The notes under the pieces were generated by a model. The model did no database searches, was not told the origin of the DNA, and was given only the letters and a program-made list of their open reading frames with translations. DNA of 64,000 bases from Pseudooceanicola marinus. GTDB lineage: Bacteria; Pseudomonadota; Alphaproteobacteria; Rhodobacterales; Rhodobacteraceae. Positions 1-7,793 of the stretch are shown here, one piece after another (position 1 is the stretch's first letter; each line of letters opens with the position of its first letter). Where the stretch lies: assembly GCF_002786295.1 (NCBI RefSeq), contig NZ_PGTC01000024.1, positions 186,001 through 250,000 of the forward strand, in the 5' to 3' direction. The position numbers and the translations under genes are program-made.

Positions 1-795
1 TACCTGATCCCCCATCCGGTCATCAAGAAGGTCTCCTTCACCGGCTCCACCCCGGTGGGCAAGATGCTGATGGGTCTGGCCGGCCAGCACATGAAACGCG
101 CCACGATGGAGCTGGGCGGCCATGCGCCGGTGCTGATCTTCGACGATGCCGATGTCGAGGCGGCGATCCAGGGCATGCTGGGCGCGAAACAGCGTAACGC
201 AGGCCAGGTCTGCGTCTCTCCCACCCGCTTCCTGGTGCAGGACGGGGTGGCCGATGCCTTCACCGACGGCTTCGCCGAGGCCTATGCCGCGCTGAAGGTC
301 GGTGACGGCATGGCCGAGGGCACCCAGATGGGTCCTCTGGCCAACGACCGCCGCATTCCCGCGATCACCGCGATGATCGACGATGCCGTGGCCAAGGGCG
401 CGAAGGTGAAAACCGGCGGCCACCGCATCGGCAACGCCGGCAATTTCTTCGAGCCGACGGTCATTACCGACGTGCCCACCGATACACTGATGATGAACGA
501 CGAACCCTTCGGCCCCCTGGCCATCGTCAACCGCTACAAGACCGAGGATGAGATCTTCGCCGAGGCGAACCGCCTGCCCTTCGGCCTGGCCTCCTACGCC
601 TGGACCAGCTCGTCGCGCCGCGCGCAGCGCCTGCAGGACGAGGTCCGCGCCGGGATGCTGACGATCAACCACCTCGGCCTGTCGATGCCCGAGGTCCCCT
701 TCGGCGGCATCGGTGACAGCGGCATGGGCACCGAGGGCGGTTCGGAAGCGATCGAAAGCTACCTGGAAACCCGCTTCGTCACCCGCCTGAGCTAA
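1..795 (+). CDS. NAD(P)-dependent aldehyde dehydrogenase, C-terminal part (5' truncated by window edge)
   Basis: The reading frame is open from base 1 and gives the last 264 residues of an aldehyde dehydrogenase, about half of a usual 480-500 residue enzyme. The fragment has the general-base glutamate in MELGG (fragment residue 37) and the nucleophilic cysteine in GQVCVSP (residue 71). The 34-residue spacing between them is typical of the family. The style of the cysteine motif is closest to succinate-semialdehyde dehydrogenases, so an enzyme oxidising a semialdehyde to its acid is likely, but the substrate is not fixed by sequence. It is followed by a bidirectional-looking terminator and a convergent marR gene. 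No partner gene is visible because the upstream side is cut off. Confidence 0.9.
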   Translation, partial: YLIPHPVIKKVSFTGSTPVGKMLMGLAGQHMKRATMELGGHAPVLIFDDADVEAAIQGMLGAKQRNAGQVCVSPTRFLVQDGVADAFTDGFAEAYAALKVGDGMAEGTQMGPLANDRRIPAITAMIDDAVAKGAKVKTGGHRIGNAGNFFEPTVITDVPTDTLMMNDEPFGPLAIVNRYKTEDEIFAEANRLPFGLASYAWTSSSRRAQRLQDEVRAGMLTINHLGLSMPEVPFGGIGDSGMGTEGGSEAIESYLETRFVTRLS

Positions 796-814
796 GACGA
801 GCCGGGCCGGAACA

Positions 815-852
815 GAAAACGGCGCGCAGATCCCCAAGACCTGCGCGCCGTC
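815..852. terminator. Bidirectional rho-independent terminator between aldehyde dehydrogenase and marR
   Basis: A perfect 11-bp inverted repeat (ACGGCGCGCAG at 819-829, CTGCGCGCCGT at 841-851) with an 11-base loop sits between two convergent genes. On the minus strand it runs into a T-rich tract, so it should end the marR transcript best; on the plus strand the tract is weaker. Confidence 0.7.
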
Positions 853-873
853 CCAATTCTGTTGGTGATGCCC

Positions 874-1374
874 TCAGTGCCTGAGCGGCAGATCCACGTT
901 CAGCATCTTGCGCAGCAGGTATTTCAGCTGCTCCTCCTCATCCGCGCTGAGGTTCATCGTGACGCGCTTCTCCAGCCGCATGATGTCCTCGTCCGCGCTT
1001 TCCAGAAGCAGGAACCCCTTGCGGGTCAGCGTCACGCAGATCGACCGCGCGTCGGTCAGCGAGGCCTCCCGCCGTACCAGACCCTTGCGCTCCATCCGGC
1101 GCAGGGTGTCGCTGACGGTATTGACGTCCAGCGCCACGGACTCGCCGATCGTCTTCTGCGACGAATTCGGCCGCTGCCCGATCGCCACCAGCAGCGCCAG
1201 CTGGCGCGAGGTGAGATCGTATTCCGCGAAGACCCCCGGAAACAACGACTCGCACCGGAAATGCGCGCGCCGCAAGAGATGCACCATCACGTCCAGAAGC
1301 ACATGCTTCCGCGCGACGCTGGACACCTCCACCTCAGTGTTCGGCCCGGTATTCACTTTCTCAAACATACTCAT
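874..1374 (-). CDS. MarR-family winged-helix transcriptional regulator
   Basis: A 166-residue protein with a MarR winged-helix fold: an N-terminal dimerisation helix, the region with LTSRQLALLVAI, a recognition helix around LDVNTVSDTLRRME, and the wing with SLTDARSICVTLT. The ATG at 1374 is chosen because GGGGAC lies just upstream; an in-frame TTG at 1389 is possible but poor. It is convergent with the aldehyde dehydrogenase and codirectional with the next lysR gene, from which a roughly 120-bp AT-richer promoter stretch separates it. MarR proteins usually repress neighbouring genes and respond to phenolic or acidic ligands. The ligand here is unknown. Confidence 0.85.
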   Translation of the reverse strand: MSMFEKVNTGPNTEVEVSSVARKHVLLDVMVHLLRRAHFRCESLFPGVFAEYDLTSRQLALLVAIGQRPNSSQKTIGESVALDVNTVSDTLRRMERKGLVRREASLTDARSICVTLTRKGFLLLESADEDIMRLEKRVTMNLSADEEEQLKYLLRKMLNVDLPLRH

Positions 1375-1496
1375 ACATTTTGTCCCCAAAAATTTTCGCC
1401 GTCACCTGTTCCGACCGCGATGCACACAACAGAATTGTTCACATGACCAATTACACAATGACGTGAATCAATTTGCAATTGAGATATTAACTAAAA

Positions 1497-2669
1497 CTAA
1501 TACGACTTTTGTCGTACCGACACGGATAGTTCCCGAAGGAAAGCGTCCTGAGCCGCTGTCGGAAGCCAGTCCTGGCGGGTTGTCAGCCCGATGGGACGGC
1601 GCGTTCCGGGCAGGTCCAGCGGCAGGGGCACCATCAGCCCGAGGTCGATCTCGGCAGCCGCCTGAAGCCGCGAAATGAAGCCGACATGGTCGGAGGCGCG
1701 CAGCATCTCCCGCATCAGGATCATCGAGCCGGTCTCCACGATGCTTTCGGGCGGACGATGGCCCTGGAACAGCCCGTCGAAGATCCGGCGCGAGGGCGTG
1801 CCCTGCCGCGCCAGGACCCAGGGCTGCGCGGCCAGATCCTCCAGCGTCAGATCCGGGCGATCGCGCAGGGGGTGATCGGGGCCGACCACCGGGATCAGGT
1901 CATCCTCGAACAGCTCCTGCTGAACCACGTCCCCGATGGGCAGGGGATCACGCAGGGCGCCGATGAGAAAGTCGATTTCCCCCCGCCGCAACCCGGCCAG
2001 AAGATCGGCATAGGGACCTTCGTCGACCCGGATCAGGGTGTCGGGCCGGGCCGCGCGAAACGCGGCGATGGCCCTTGGCAACAAGGAGCTGCGCGCCAGC
2101 GGCATGGCCCCGACCACAATCCGGCCGGCCGCGCGACCGGCAAGTTCGGCCAGCTCCATTTCCCCCTGCTCCAGCTCGGCGAAGGCCAGACGTGCGGCGT
2201 CCGCCAGCTGTCGCGCCGGACGGCTTGCCCGGATGCCCTGGGCGGTGCGGTCGAACAGCGGCCGCCGCGCCTCGGATTCCAGGTAGGCCACGGCTCGGTG
2301 CACCGTGGGCTGCGACAGCCCCAGGCGCCGGGCGGCCAGGGTAAAGTTCTCGGTCTCGCGCAGGGCGATCAGCGCCTCCAGCTGGGCAAAGCTGGCGGCG
2401 CCGGCCAGCCGCGGCGAGATCGGCGCCGCCGCCCGGTCGATACGGCGCAGGGCGCGGGCGACGCGTGCCGCCAGCATCTCCCCCGCCGGAGTGGGAAAAA
2501 GGCCCTGCGACATATGCCGGAAAAGGGACTGCGCCAGGTCGCGTTCCAGCTTGGCAATCGCCTGGGTCGCGGCCGGCTGCGACAGGTTGCATTCCTGCGC
2601 CGCGCGCGAAACGGAACAATGCCGCGTGATCGCCAAAAACACCCTCAGGTGGCGCAGGTTCCATTTCAT
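1497..2669 (-). CDS. LysR-type regulator with two N-terminal helix-turn-helix domains, probable regulator of the adjacent gal-like genes
   Basis: A 390-residue protein, longer than the usual 290-310 of LysR regulators. The extra length is a second LysR-type DNA-binding domain: HTH 1 at about residues 5-62 (FLAITRHCSVSRAAQ) and HTH 2 at about 93-150 (SFAQLEALIALRETENFTLA). The periplasmic-binding-like effector domain follows from about 162 (GRIVVGAMPLARSS). The start has a GGAGG 8 bases upstream. It is divergent from the GalB-like gene across a 240-bp intergenic region with palindromes, so it is the likely regulator of that operon, as GalR is in Pseudomonas. Tandem-HTH LysR proteins are known but uncommon. 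Regulation of the gal-like genes is inferred from position only. Confidence 0.85.
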   Translation of the reverse strand: MKWNLRHLRVFLAITRHCSVSRAAQECNLSQPAATQAIAKLERDLAQSLFRHMSQGLFPTPAGEMLAARVARALRRIDRAAAPISPRLAGAASFAQLEALIALRETENFTLAARRLGLSQPTVHRAVAYLESEARRPLFDRTAQGIRASRPARQLADAARLAFAELEQGEMELAELAGRAAGRIVVGAMPLARSSLLPRAIAAFRAARPDTLIRVDEGPYADLLAGLRRGEIDFLIGALRDPLPIGDVVQQELFEDDLIPVVGPDHPLRDRPDLTLEDLAAQPWVLARQGTPSRRIFDGLFQGHRPPESIVETGSMILMREMLRASDHVGFISRLQAAAEIDLGLMVPLPLDLPGTRRPIGLTTRQDWLPTAAQDAFLRELSVSVRQKSY

Positions 2670-2779
2670 GCCAAGCCTCCGGCATCCCCTTTTGCAAAAA
2701 TGTACATTCGAGATTGCATAATTAATGGGTCCACCATTTCACTTGTAGGCATTCATTCCAATCCGCGCTCCACACTAGA

Positions 2780-2791
2780 ATGCTATAGCAT
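2780..2791. promoter_or_regulatory. Perfect 12-bp palindrome ATGCTATAGCAT in the lysR/galB divergent region
   Basis: ATGCTATAGCAT reads identically on both strands. It lies about 110 bp upstream of each divergent start, in a locally AT-rich stretch. A second, weaker inverted repeat (AATGG, 5-base gap, CCATT) lies at 2724-2738. Both are candidate operators for the divergent LysR regulator; the assignment is inference. Confidence 0.45.
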
Positions 2792-2907
2792 GAACTTATC
2801 GGGCGCCACGCTCTTCAAATTTGGGTTTTCCGCGCTGATCGGTGAAGGTTCACGCGACCCGCATCCGGCGCCGTCCCGGCACAGCGGCCTGCACGAAGGA
2901 GACCCCC

Positions 2908-3639
2908 ATGTCCGACAAACCCACCGCCCTCATCATCTCCGCCCATGCCGCCGACTTCGTCTGGCGCTGCGGCGGCGCGATCGCCCTGCATGCGGAAAAG
3001 GGCTATGACGTCACTGTCGCCTGCCTCAGCTTCGGGGAGCGCGGCGAGAGCGCGCGCCTGTGGAAAGAGGGCAAGAGCCTGGACGAGGTGAAGGCGATCC
3101 GCCGCGGCGAGGCCGAGGCCGCCGCCGACGCCCTGGGCGCCGCGCATCTGGAATGCTTCGACCTGGGCGACTACCCGCTGCAGCTGGAGAAGGACGACAA
3201 GTTCAAGCTGGTCGACCTGATCCGCAAGGTGCAGCCGCGCTTCATGATGAGCCATAGCCAATACGACCCCTACAACACTGACCACATGTACATGACCCAG
3301 ATCGCCCTGGAGTGCCGCATGATCGCACAGGCCTGGGGCCACAACCCTGGCGAGACCGTGCTGGGCGCGCCGCAGCTCTACCTGTTCGAGCCGCACCAGA
3401 CCGAACAGATGGGATGGAAGCCCGACACCTTCCTCGACATCACGCCGGTCTGGGACAAGAAACGCGCGGCGATGGAATGCATGAACGGCCAGGTGCACCT
3501 GTGGGACTACTACACCCGCGTCGCCCAGCAACGCGCCAACCACTTCAAGCGCAACTCGGGTGGCATGTCCGGCGGGCGCGACTGCAAGTACGCGGAAGGG
3601 TTCCAGTCGATCTTCCCGCGCACCGTCGACGAACTTTGA
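2908..3639 (+). CDS. galB: PIG-L/LmbE-family hydrolase fold protein, probable 4-oxalomesaconate hydratase (GalB-like)
   Basis: A 243-residue member of the PIG-L superfamily. The usual zinc motif AHPDD appears as AHAAD (His13, Asp16), and a third ligand candidate is His126 in NTDH. In Pseudomonas putida GalB, a PIG-L protein, hydrates 4-carboxy-2-hydroxymuconate (OMA) to CHA instead of deacetylating sugars. The AHAADFVWR sequence and the context with CHA aldolase and OMA tautomerase genes favour that role over deacetylation. The ATG at 2908 is preceded by GAAGGAGA; an upstream in-frame GTG at 2842 is less likely. It is the first gene of the operon, 21 bp ahead of the dioxygenase. Confidence 0.8.
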   Translation: MSDKPTALIISAHAADFVWRCGGAIALHAEKGYDVTVACLSFGERGESARLWKEGKSLDEVKAIRRGEAEAAADALGAAHLECFDLGDYPLQLEKDDKFKLVDLIRKVQPRFMMSHSQYDPYNTDHMYMTQIALECRMIAQAWGHNPGETVLGAPQLYLFEPHQTEQMGWKPDTFLDITPVWDKKRAAMECMNGQVHLWDYYTRVAQQRANHFKRNSGGMSGGRDCKYAEGFQSIFPRTVDEL

Positions 3640-3660
3640 CGCGGTCCGAGGGAGGAAACC

Positions 3661-4638
3661 ATGTCCGACGTTCCAACGATGCCGCATCCCGACCTGGCCC
3701 ACCTGGGCCACGTCGAGGTGCTGACCGACAAGTATGACGAAAGCCTCGACTTCTTCACCCGCATTTTCGGGCTGAAGCTCTCCGCCGAGGAGGGCAACAG
3801 CGCCTATCTGCGCGCCTGGGAGGATTACGAGTTCTGCTCGCTGAAGCTGACGAAATCCGACACCACGGGGATCGGCCACATCGGCTATCGCGTCGCCTCG
3901 CCGGAGGCGCTGGAGCGGCGCGTGGCGGTCATCGAGGCCAGCGATTACGTGACCCACGGCTGGGTCGACGGCGACCTGTCCCACGGTCGCGCCTATCGGT
4001 TCGAGGATCCCTTCGGCCATGTCTTCGAGCTCTACTGGGACACGGTGAAATACCAGGCCCCGCCCGAGGATGCCTCGGCGCTGAAGAACCTCGCCTCGCG
4101 CTACCACGCCCAGGGCATCAGCCCGCGCCGGATCGACCACGTCAACCTGCTGGGTGAGGACGTGCGGGCCTTCAAGGACTGGGTGGATACCTGCCTCGGC
4201 TCCCGCGTGACCGAGTATATCCAGCTGGACAACGGGCGCATGGGGGGCTGCTGGTTCTCGTGCAACAACAAGACCTATGACCTGGTCTGCTCCGAGGAAC
4301 GCGGCGGCGGCCAGGGGCGTCTGCACCACGTCACCTTCGCCACCGATACCCGCGAGGACATCCTGCGCGCCGCCGACATCTACCTGGAGAACGGCGTGCA
4401 TATCGAGACGGGGCCGCACAAGCATGCGATCCAGGGGTCCTTCTTCCTCTATGCCTGGGAACCTGCGGGCAACCGCATCGAGCTGGCCAATGCCGGCGCG
4501 CGGCTGATCCTCGATCCCGGCTGGGAGCCCGTCGTCTGGACCGAGGCCGACCGCAAGAAGGGCCAGGCCTGGGGCCTGAAGACCATCGAGACATTTCACA
4601 CCCACGGCACCCCGCCCGTGGACAAGAAGGAGGGCTGA
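3661..4638 (+). CDS. VOC-fold type I extradiol ring-cleavage dioxygenase
   Basis: A 325-residue two-domain vicinal-oxygen-chelate protein like catechol 2,3-dioxygenases. The non-catalytic N-terminal module spans about residues 10-130 and the catalytic C-terminal module about 150-290. Candidate Fe(II) ligands are His160 (RIDHV), His222 or His223 (RLHHV) and Glu274 (NRIEL), with spacing close to known type I enzymes. His255 and Tyr264 match the C-terminal extradiol signature. It is translated from a strong GAGGGAGGAAACC site between the GalB-like and CHA aldolase genes, so it probably supplies the ring-cleavage step. Gallate dioxygenases such as GalA and DesB are of the unrelated LigB-type (type II) fold, so a VOC enzyme here is unusual. 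The true substrate (gallate, a substituted catechol or another trihydroxylated acid) cannot be read from sequence. Confidence 0.85.
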   Translation: MSDVPTMPHPDLAHLGHVEVLTDKYDESLDFFTRIFGLKLSAEEGNSAYLRAWEDYEFCSLKLTKSDTTGIGHIGYRVASPEALERRVAVIEASDYVTHGWVDGDLSHGRAYRFEDPFGHVFELYWDTVKYQAPPEDASALKNLASRYHAQGISPRRIDHVNLLGEDVRAFKDWVDTCLGSRVTEYIQLDNGRMGGCWFSCNNKTYDLVCSEERGGGQGRLHHVTFATDTREDILRAADIYLENGVHIETGPHKHAIQGSFFLYAWEPAGNRIELANAGARLILDPGWEPVVWTEADRKKGQAWGLKTIETFHTHGTPPVDKKEG

Positions 4639-4641
4639 GGC

Positions 4642-5316
4642 ATGGCAAATGTCGTCGTCCAGAACATCGAACGGGCCGATCAGGCCATCATTGACGAACT
4701 GGCCGCCGCCGGTGTCGCCACCGTGCACGAGGCCGCCGGGCGCACCGGCTGCCTGGCCGCCTACATGCGCCCGATCCAGCAGGGGGTGAAGATCGCCGGC
4801 TCCGCCGTCACGATCTCGGCCGCGCCGGGCGACAACTGGATGATCCACGTGGCGATCGAACAGCTGCAGGCGGGGGACGTGATGGTGCTGGCGCCCACCT
4901 CTCCCTGCGACAACGGTTATTTCGGCGACCTGCTGGCGACCTCGGCCCAGGCGCGGGGCTGCCGCGGGCTGATCATCGACGCGGGCGTGCGCGATACCGC
5001 CGACCTGCGCGAGATGAATTTCCCCGTCTGGTCCAAGGCCGTGTCCTGCCAGGGCACGGTGAAGGAAACGCTCGGCTCGGTGAACGTCGACATCGTCTGC
5101 GCCGGTCAGGCGATCCGCGCGGGTGACATCATGGTGGCCGATGACGACGGTGTCTGCGTGGTGCGCCGCGAAGACGCCGAAACCGTGCTGGCCGCGACCC
5201 GCAAGCGTCTGGACGCCGAAGAAGCCAAGCGCGTGCGTTTGGCCGCCGGAGAGCTGGGCCTCGACATCTACGACATGCGGCCGCGGCTGGAAGCCAAGGG
5301 GTTGAAGTACATCTGA
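4642..5316 (+). CDS. galC: 4-carboxy-4-hydroxy-2-oxoadipate aldolase/oxaloacetate decarboxylase (GalC/LigK/RraA family)
   Basis: A 224-residue class II aldolase of the RraA-like fold. It would split CHA into pyruvate and oxaloacetate, the last step of the gallate and protocatechuate 4,5-cleavage routes, with a divalent metal. The family motif is present: Gly95 ([10 protein letters not shown]), then about 20 residues to the catalytic Arg117-Asp118 (AGVRDTADL). The [11 protein letters not shown] stretch is typical of the C-terminal half. It starts 4 bp after the dioxygenase stop, so the two genes are surely co-transcribed. Compare the second RraA-like gene at 6511-6999, in which the Arg is replaced by Lys. 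Confidence 0.85.
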   Translation: MANVVVQNIERADQAIIDELAAAGVATVHEAAGRTGCLAAYMRPIQQGVKIAGSAVTISAAPGDNWMIHVAIEQLQAGDVMVLAPTSPCDNGYFGDLLATSAQARGCRGLIIDAGVRDTADLREMNFPVWSKAVSCQGTVKETLGSVNVDIVCAGQAIRAGDIMVADDDGVCVVRREDAETVLAATRKRLDAEEAKRVRLAAGELGLDIYDMRPRLEAKGLKYI

Positions 5317-5385
5317 CGGGCAGCTGCCATCCTGCCCACGCGATAGGACAAGCTGAGAGGCTGGGAGGCTTTCCGCCCCCAGCCA

Positions 5386-5411
5386 CCCCCGAGGATATTT
5401 CTGGCCAACAA
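5386..5411 (+). repeat. Possible dispersed intergenic element, consensus-like CCCCCGAGGATATTT
   Basis: The galC-galD gap (5317-5425) contains CCCCCGAGGATATTT followed by TGGCCAA. I recall similar sequences as frequent intergenic elements after genes in Rhodobacteraceae, but I see only this one copy in the window. The call is weak and rests on memory of the family. Confidence 0.25.
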
Positions 5412-5425
5412 ATGGGAGGGGCGTC

Positions 5426-6490
5426 ATGCCCGAGTATCAGGACGGAATTCCCTGCCTCTGGATGCGGGGCGGGACCTCCAAGGGGGCCTATTTCCTGGCC
5501 TCGGATCTGCCCGAAAGCGTGGAGGAACGCGATGCGCTTCTGCTTGGCATCATGGGCTCGCCCGATCCGCGGCAGATCGACGGGATCGGCGGGGCGGATC
5601 CGCTGACCTCGAAGGTCGCGGTTCTGGGTCCGCCCACGCGCGAGGACGCGGACGTGGATTACCTCTTCCTGCAGGTTTTCGTCGACGAGGCCATCGTCAC
5701 CGACGCCCAGGGCTGCGGCAATATCCTGGCCGGTGTCGGTCCCGCCGCGATTGAACGCGGGCTGGTGCCCGTGGCGGGCGACGTGACCCCGGTGCGCATC
5801 CACATGCGCAACACCGGCGAAGTGGCCGTGGCCAAAGTTCAGACACCGAACGGGCGGGTGACCTACGCGGGCGACGCCGCCATCGACGGCGTGCCCGGCA
5901 CCCATGCGCCGGTGCCGCTGATGTTCACCGGCACCGCCGGGTCGATGACCGGCGGCGGCGTCATGCTGCCCACTGGAAACGGCGCCGACGAGATCGAGGG
6001 CGTGGCCTGCACGCTGATCGACAATGGCATGCCCTGTGTCGTCATGGCCGCCAGCGAACTGGGCATCACCGGCACCGAAACGCGCGAGGAACTGGAGGCG
6101 AACGGCGCCCTGAAAGAGCGGCTGGAGGCGATCCGCCTCAAGGCCGGGCCGATGATGAATCTCGGCGACGTGGCAGAGAAATCGGTGCCGAAGATGACAC
6201 TGGTCTCGCCCCCCCAGGCGGGCGGGGCGCTCGCCACCCGCAGCTTCATCCCGCATCGCTGCCATGCCTCGATCGGGGTCTTCGCCGCCGTCACCGTGGC
6301 CTCCGCCTGCCTGATCGAGGGCAGCCCCGCCGCCGCTCTGGCGCAACTGCCCGAGGATGGCCGGTTCCGGATCGAGCATCCCTCGGGTGCGGCCGAGGTG
6401 CTGATCGAGACCGACGCGAGCGGGCAGATCAACGGCGCCGGCACCCTGCGCACGGCGCGCAAGCTGTTCGACGGGCGGGTCTTTCCCTGA
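5426..6490 (+). CDS. galD: 4-oxalomesaconate tautomerase, PrpF family (GalD-like)
   Basis: A 354-residue PrpF/diaminopimelate-epimerase-fold isomerase. The N-terminal signature RGGTSKG is at residues 14-20 and the second half-domain carries an ACLIEGSPA-type stretch. GalD of Pseudomonas putida has a similar length and interconverts keto and enol tautomers of 4-oxalomesaconate, so that the hydratase and aldolase can act. The start follows AATGGGAGGGGCGTC. With the genes at 2908 and 4642 it completes the route from the ring-cleavage product to pyruvate and oxaloacetate. A methylaconitate isomerase role (PrpF proper) is the alternative, but no 2-methylcitrate genes are nearby. Confidence 0.85.
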   Translation: MPEYQDGIPCLWMRGGTSKGAYFLASDLPESVEERDALLLGIMGSPDPRQIDGIGGADPLTSKVAVLGPPTREDADVDYLFLQVFVDEAIVTDAQGCGNILAGVGPAAIERGLVPVAGDVTPVRIHMRNTGEVAVAKVQTPNGRVTYAGDAAIDGVPGTHAPVPLMFTGTAGSMTGGGVMLPTGNGADEIEGVACTLIDNGMPCVVMAASELGITGTETREELEANGALKERLEAIRLKAGPMMNLGDVAEKSVPKMTLVSPPQAGGALATRSFIPHRCHASIGVFAAVTVASACLIEGSPAAALAQLPEDGRFRIEHPSGAAEVLIETDASGQINGAGTLRTARKLFDGRVFP

Positions 6491-6510
6491 GCCTGGCCGA
6501 AGGCCGACCC

Positions 6511-6999
6511 TTATCCGAAGGGGTGTTCGATCTCGGGCGGGAAGATCACCGTGCCATCCTCGTCATGGTAGAGGTAGCCATAGGGGTCGATCCGGGCGCC
6601 GCCGAGGTGCAGCCGCACGTCCACCTGCCCGTCGCCGCGCGACATGCAGTGGCGGGGGATATGGCCCAGGGCCAGCACCCCGATGTCCAACTCGCGGATC
6701 TCGGTCACGTCCTTCACCGCGCCCCAGATCACCAGCCCGGCCCAGCCGTTTTCCGCGAAGCGCCGGGTCAGCCGCCCGCCCAGAAGGGCCGCGTGCAGCG
6801 ACCCCGCACCATCTACGACCAGCACCCGCCCGTCGCCCTCGCTGCGCGACAATTCCCGCAGCTTCGTATTGTCCTCGAAACACTTCAGCGTTTCGATCGG
6901 CCCTTGGAAACCGGTCCTTGCCCCGTAGGAGGTCAGGCCGTAGGGCAGGATCTCAATCGCATTGCCGTAATCTTCATGCAGGTCGCACGTCGTTTTCAT
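6511..6999 (-). CDS. RraA-like protein, possibly without aldolase activity
   Basis: A 162-residue RraA-family protein (167 if the ATG at 7014 is used; the ATG at 6999 has a GGA upstream at suitable distance). The core GWAGLVIWGAVKDVTEIREL aligns with the RraA/aldolase active-site strand, but the catalytic Arg-Asp pair is Lys-Asp. The metal-side loop is DPYGYLYHDEDG. Family members either cleave HMG/CHA or, as in E. coli RraA, bind RNase E. This one may have altered or no aldolase activity. It is convergent with galD, 20 bp away, and divergent from the TSUP transporter gene with very short spacing. Confidence 0.75.
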   Translation of the reverse strand: MKTTCDLHEDYGNAIEILPYGLTSYGARTGFQGPIETLKCFEDNTKLRELSRSEGDGRVLVVDGAGSLHAALLGGRLTRRFAENGWAGLVIWGAVKDVTEIRELDIGVLALGHIPRHCMSRGDGQVDVRLHLGGARIDPYGYLYHDEDGTVIFPPEIEHPFG

Positions 7000-7031
7000 C
7001 TGCACCAATTCCATAGGGAGAGCTGGGCCGC

Positions 7032-7793
7032 ATGGAACGCCTCATAGAAGTGATTTTCAATGGATTGCCGGTGGAATCCGGGCTTCTCATGGCGGGTATG
7101 AGCCTCGCGTCTAGCTTCATCACCGCCTCCATGGGGATCGGCGGCGGGGTTCTGTTGCTGGCAGTGATGGCCAGCCTGTTTCCCCCACTGGCGCTGATCC
7201 CGGTGCACGGGGTGATCCAGCTGGGGTCCAACGCCTTCCGCGCCGTGCTGATGCTGGCCCATGCGCAATGGCGGGTGGTGGCGACCTTCGCCGCGGGCTC
7301 CGTCCTGGGGGTAGTCATCGGCGGGTCGGTGGCGGTGCGGCTGGAACCTGCGGTGGTGCAGATCGGCATCGGCGCCTTCGTCCTGTGGTCCGTCTTCCGC
7401 ACCCCGCCCGCCTGGCTGGCGAAGGCCGGCGGGCTGACCGGGCTGGCGTCGTCCTTCCTGACGATGTTCTTCGGCGCCACCGGACCCTTCGTGGCCAATT
7501 ACGTGAAATCGCTGACCCTGCCGCGACAGGCCCACGTCGGCACCCATGCGGTGCTGATGACGATCCAGCACAGCCTGAAAAGCCTGACCTTCGGCTTTCT
7601 CGGCTTCGCCTTCGGCCCCTGGGCCGGGTTCATCCTGCTGATGATCGCCATGGGGTTTCTTGGCACGGTGCTGGGCAAGCGGGTGCTGATGCGCCTGGAC
7701 GACCGACAGTTCCGCCGGGCGCTGAACCTGGCCTTGGTGCTGATCTCGGCCCGGCTGATCTGGCGGGGCGCCAGCACCCTGCTGGCGGGTTAA
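7032..7793 (+). CDS. TSUP-family (TauE/SafE) membrane transporter
   Basis: A 253-residue, strongly hydrophobic protein with about seven to eight predicted membrane segments and two repeat halves, each starting with a glycine-rich small-residue stretch (ASMGIGGGVLLLAV and TMFFGATGPFVANY). These are hallmarks of TSUP carriers, which move sulfite, sulfonates or organic anions across the inner membrane. The start lies 18 bp from the divergent RraA-like gene (longer form), and its stop overlaps the end of the convergent Ldh gene by 4 bp. Its place beside the gal-like genes makes an aromatic or dicarboxylate substrate possible. That is inference only. Confidence 0.8.
   Translation: MERLIEVIFNGLPVESGLLMAGMSLASSFITASMGIGGGVLLLAVMASLFPPLALIPVHGVIQLGSNAFRAVLMLAHAQWRVVATFAAGSVLGVVIGGSVAVRLEPAVVQIGIGAFVLWSVFRTPPAWLAKAGGLTGLASSFLTMFFGATGPFVANYVKSLTLPRQAHVGTHAVLMTIQHSLKSLTFGFLGFAFGPWAGFILLMIAMGFLGTVLGKRVLMRLDDRQFRRALNLALVLISARLIWRGASTLLAG

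Noticed and set aside
2815-5427. Long open frame (870 codons) on the minus strand opposite the gal-like operon
   Set aside because: It is an antisense shadow caused by high GC third positions. The plus-strand genes have clear motifs, starts and ribosome sites, while this frame has none.
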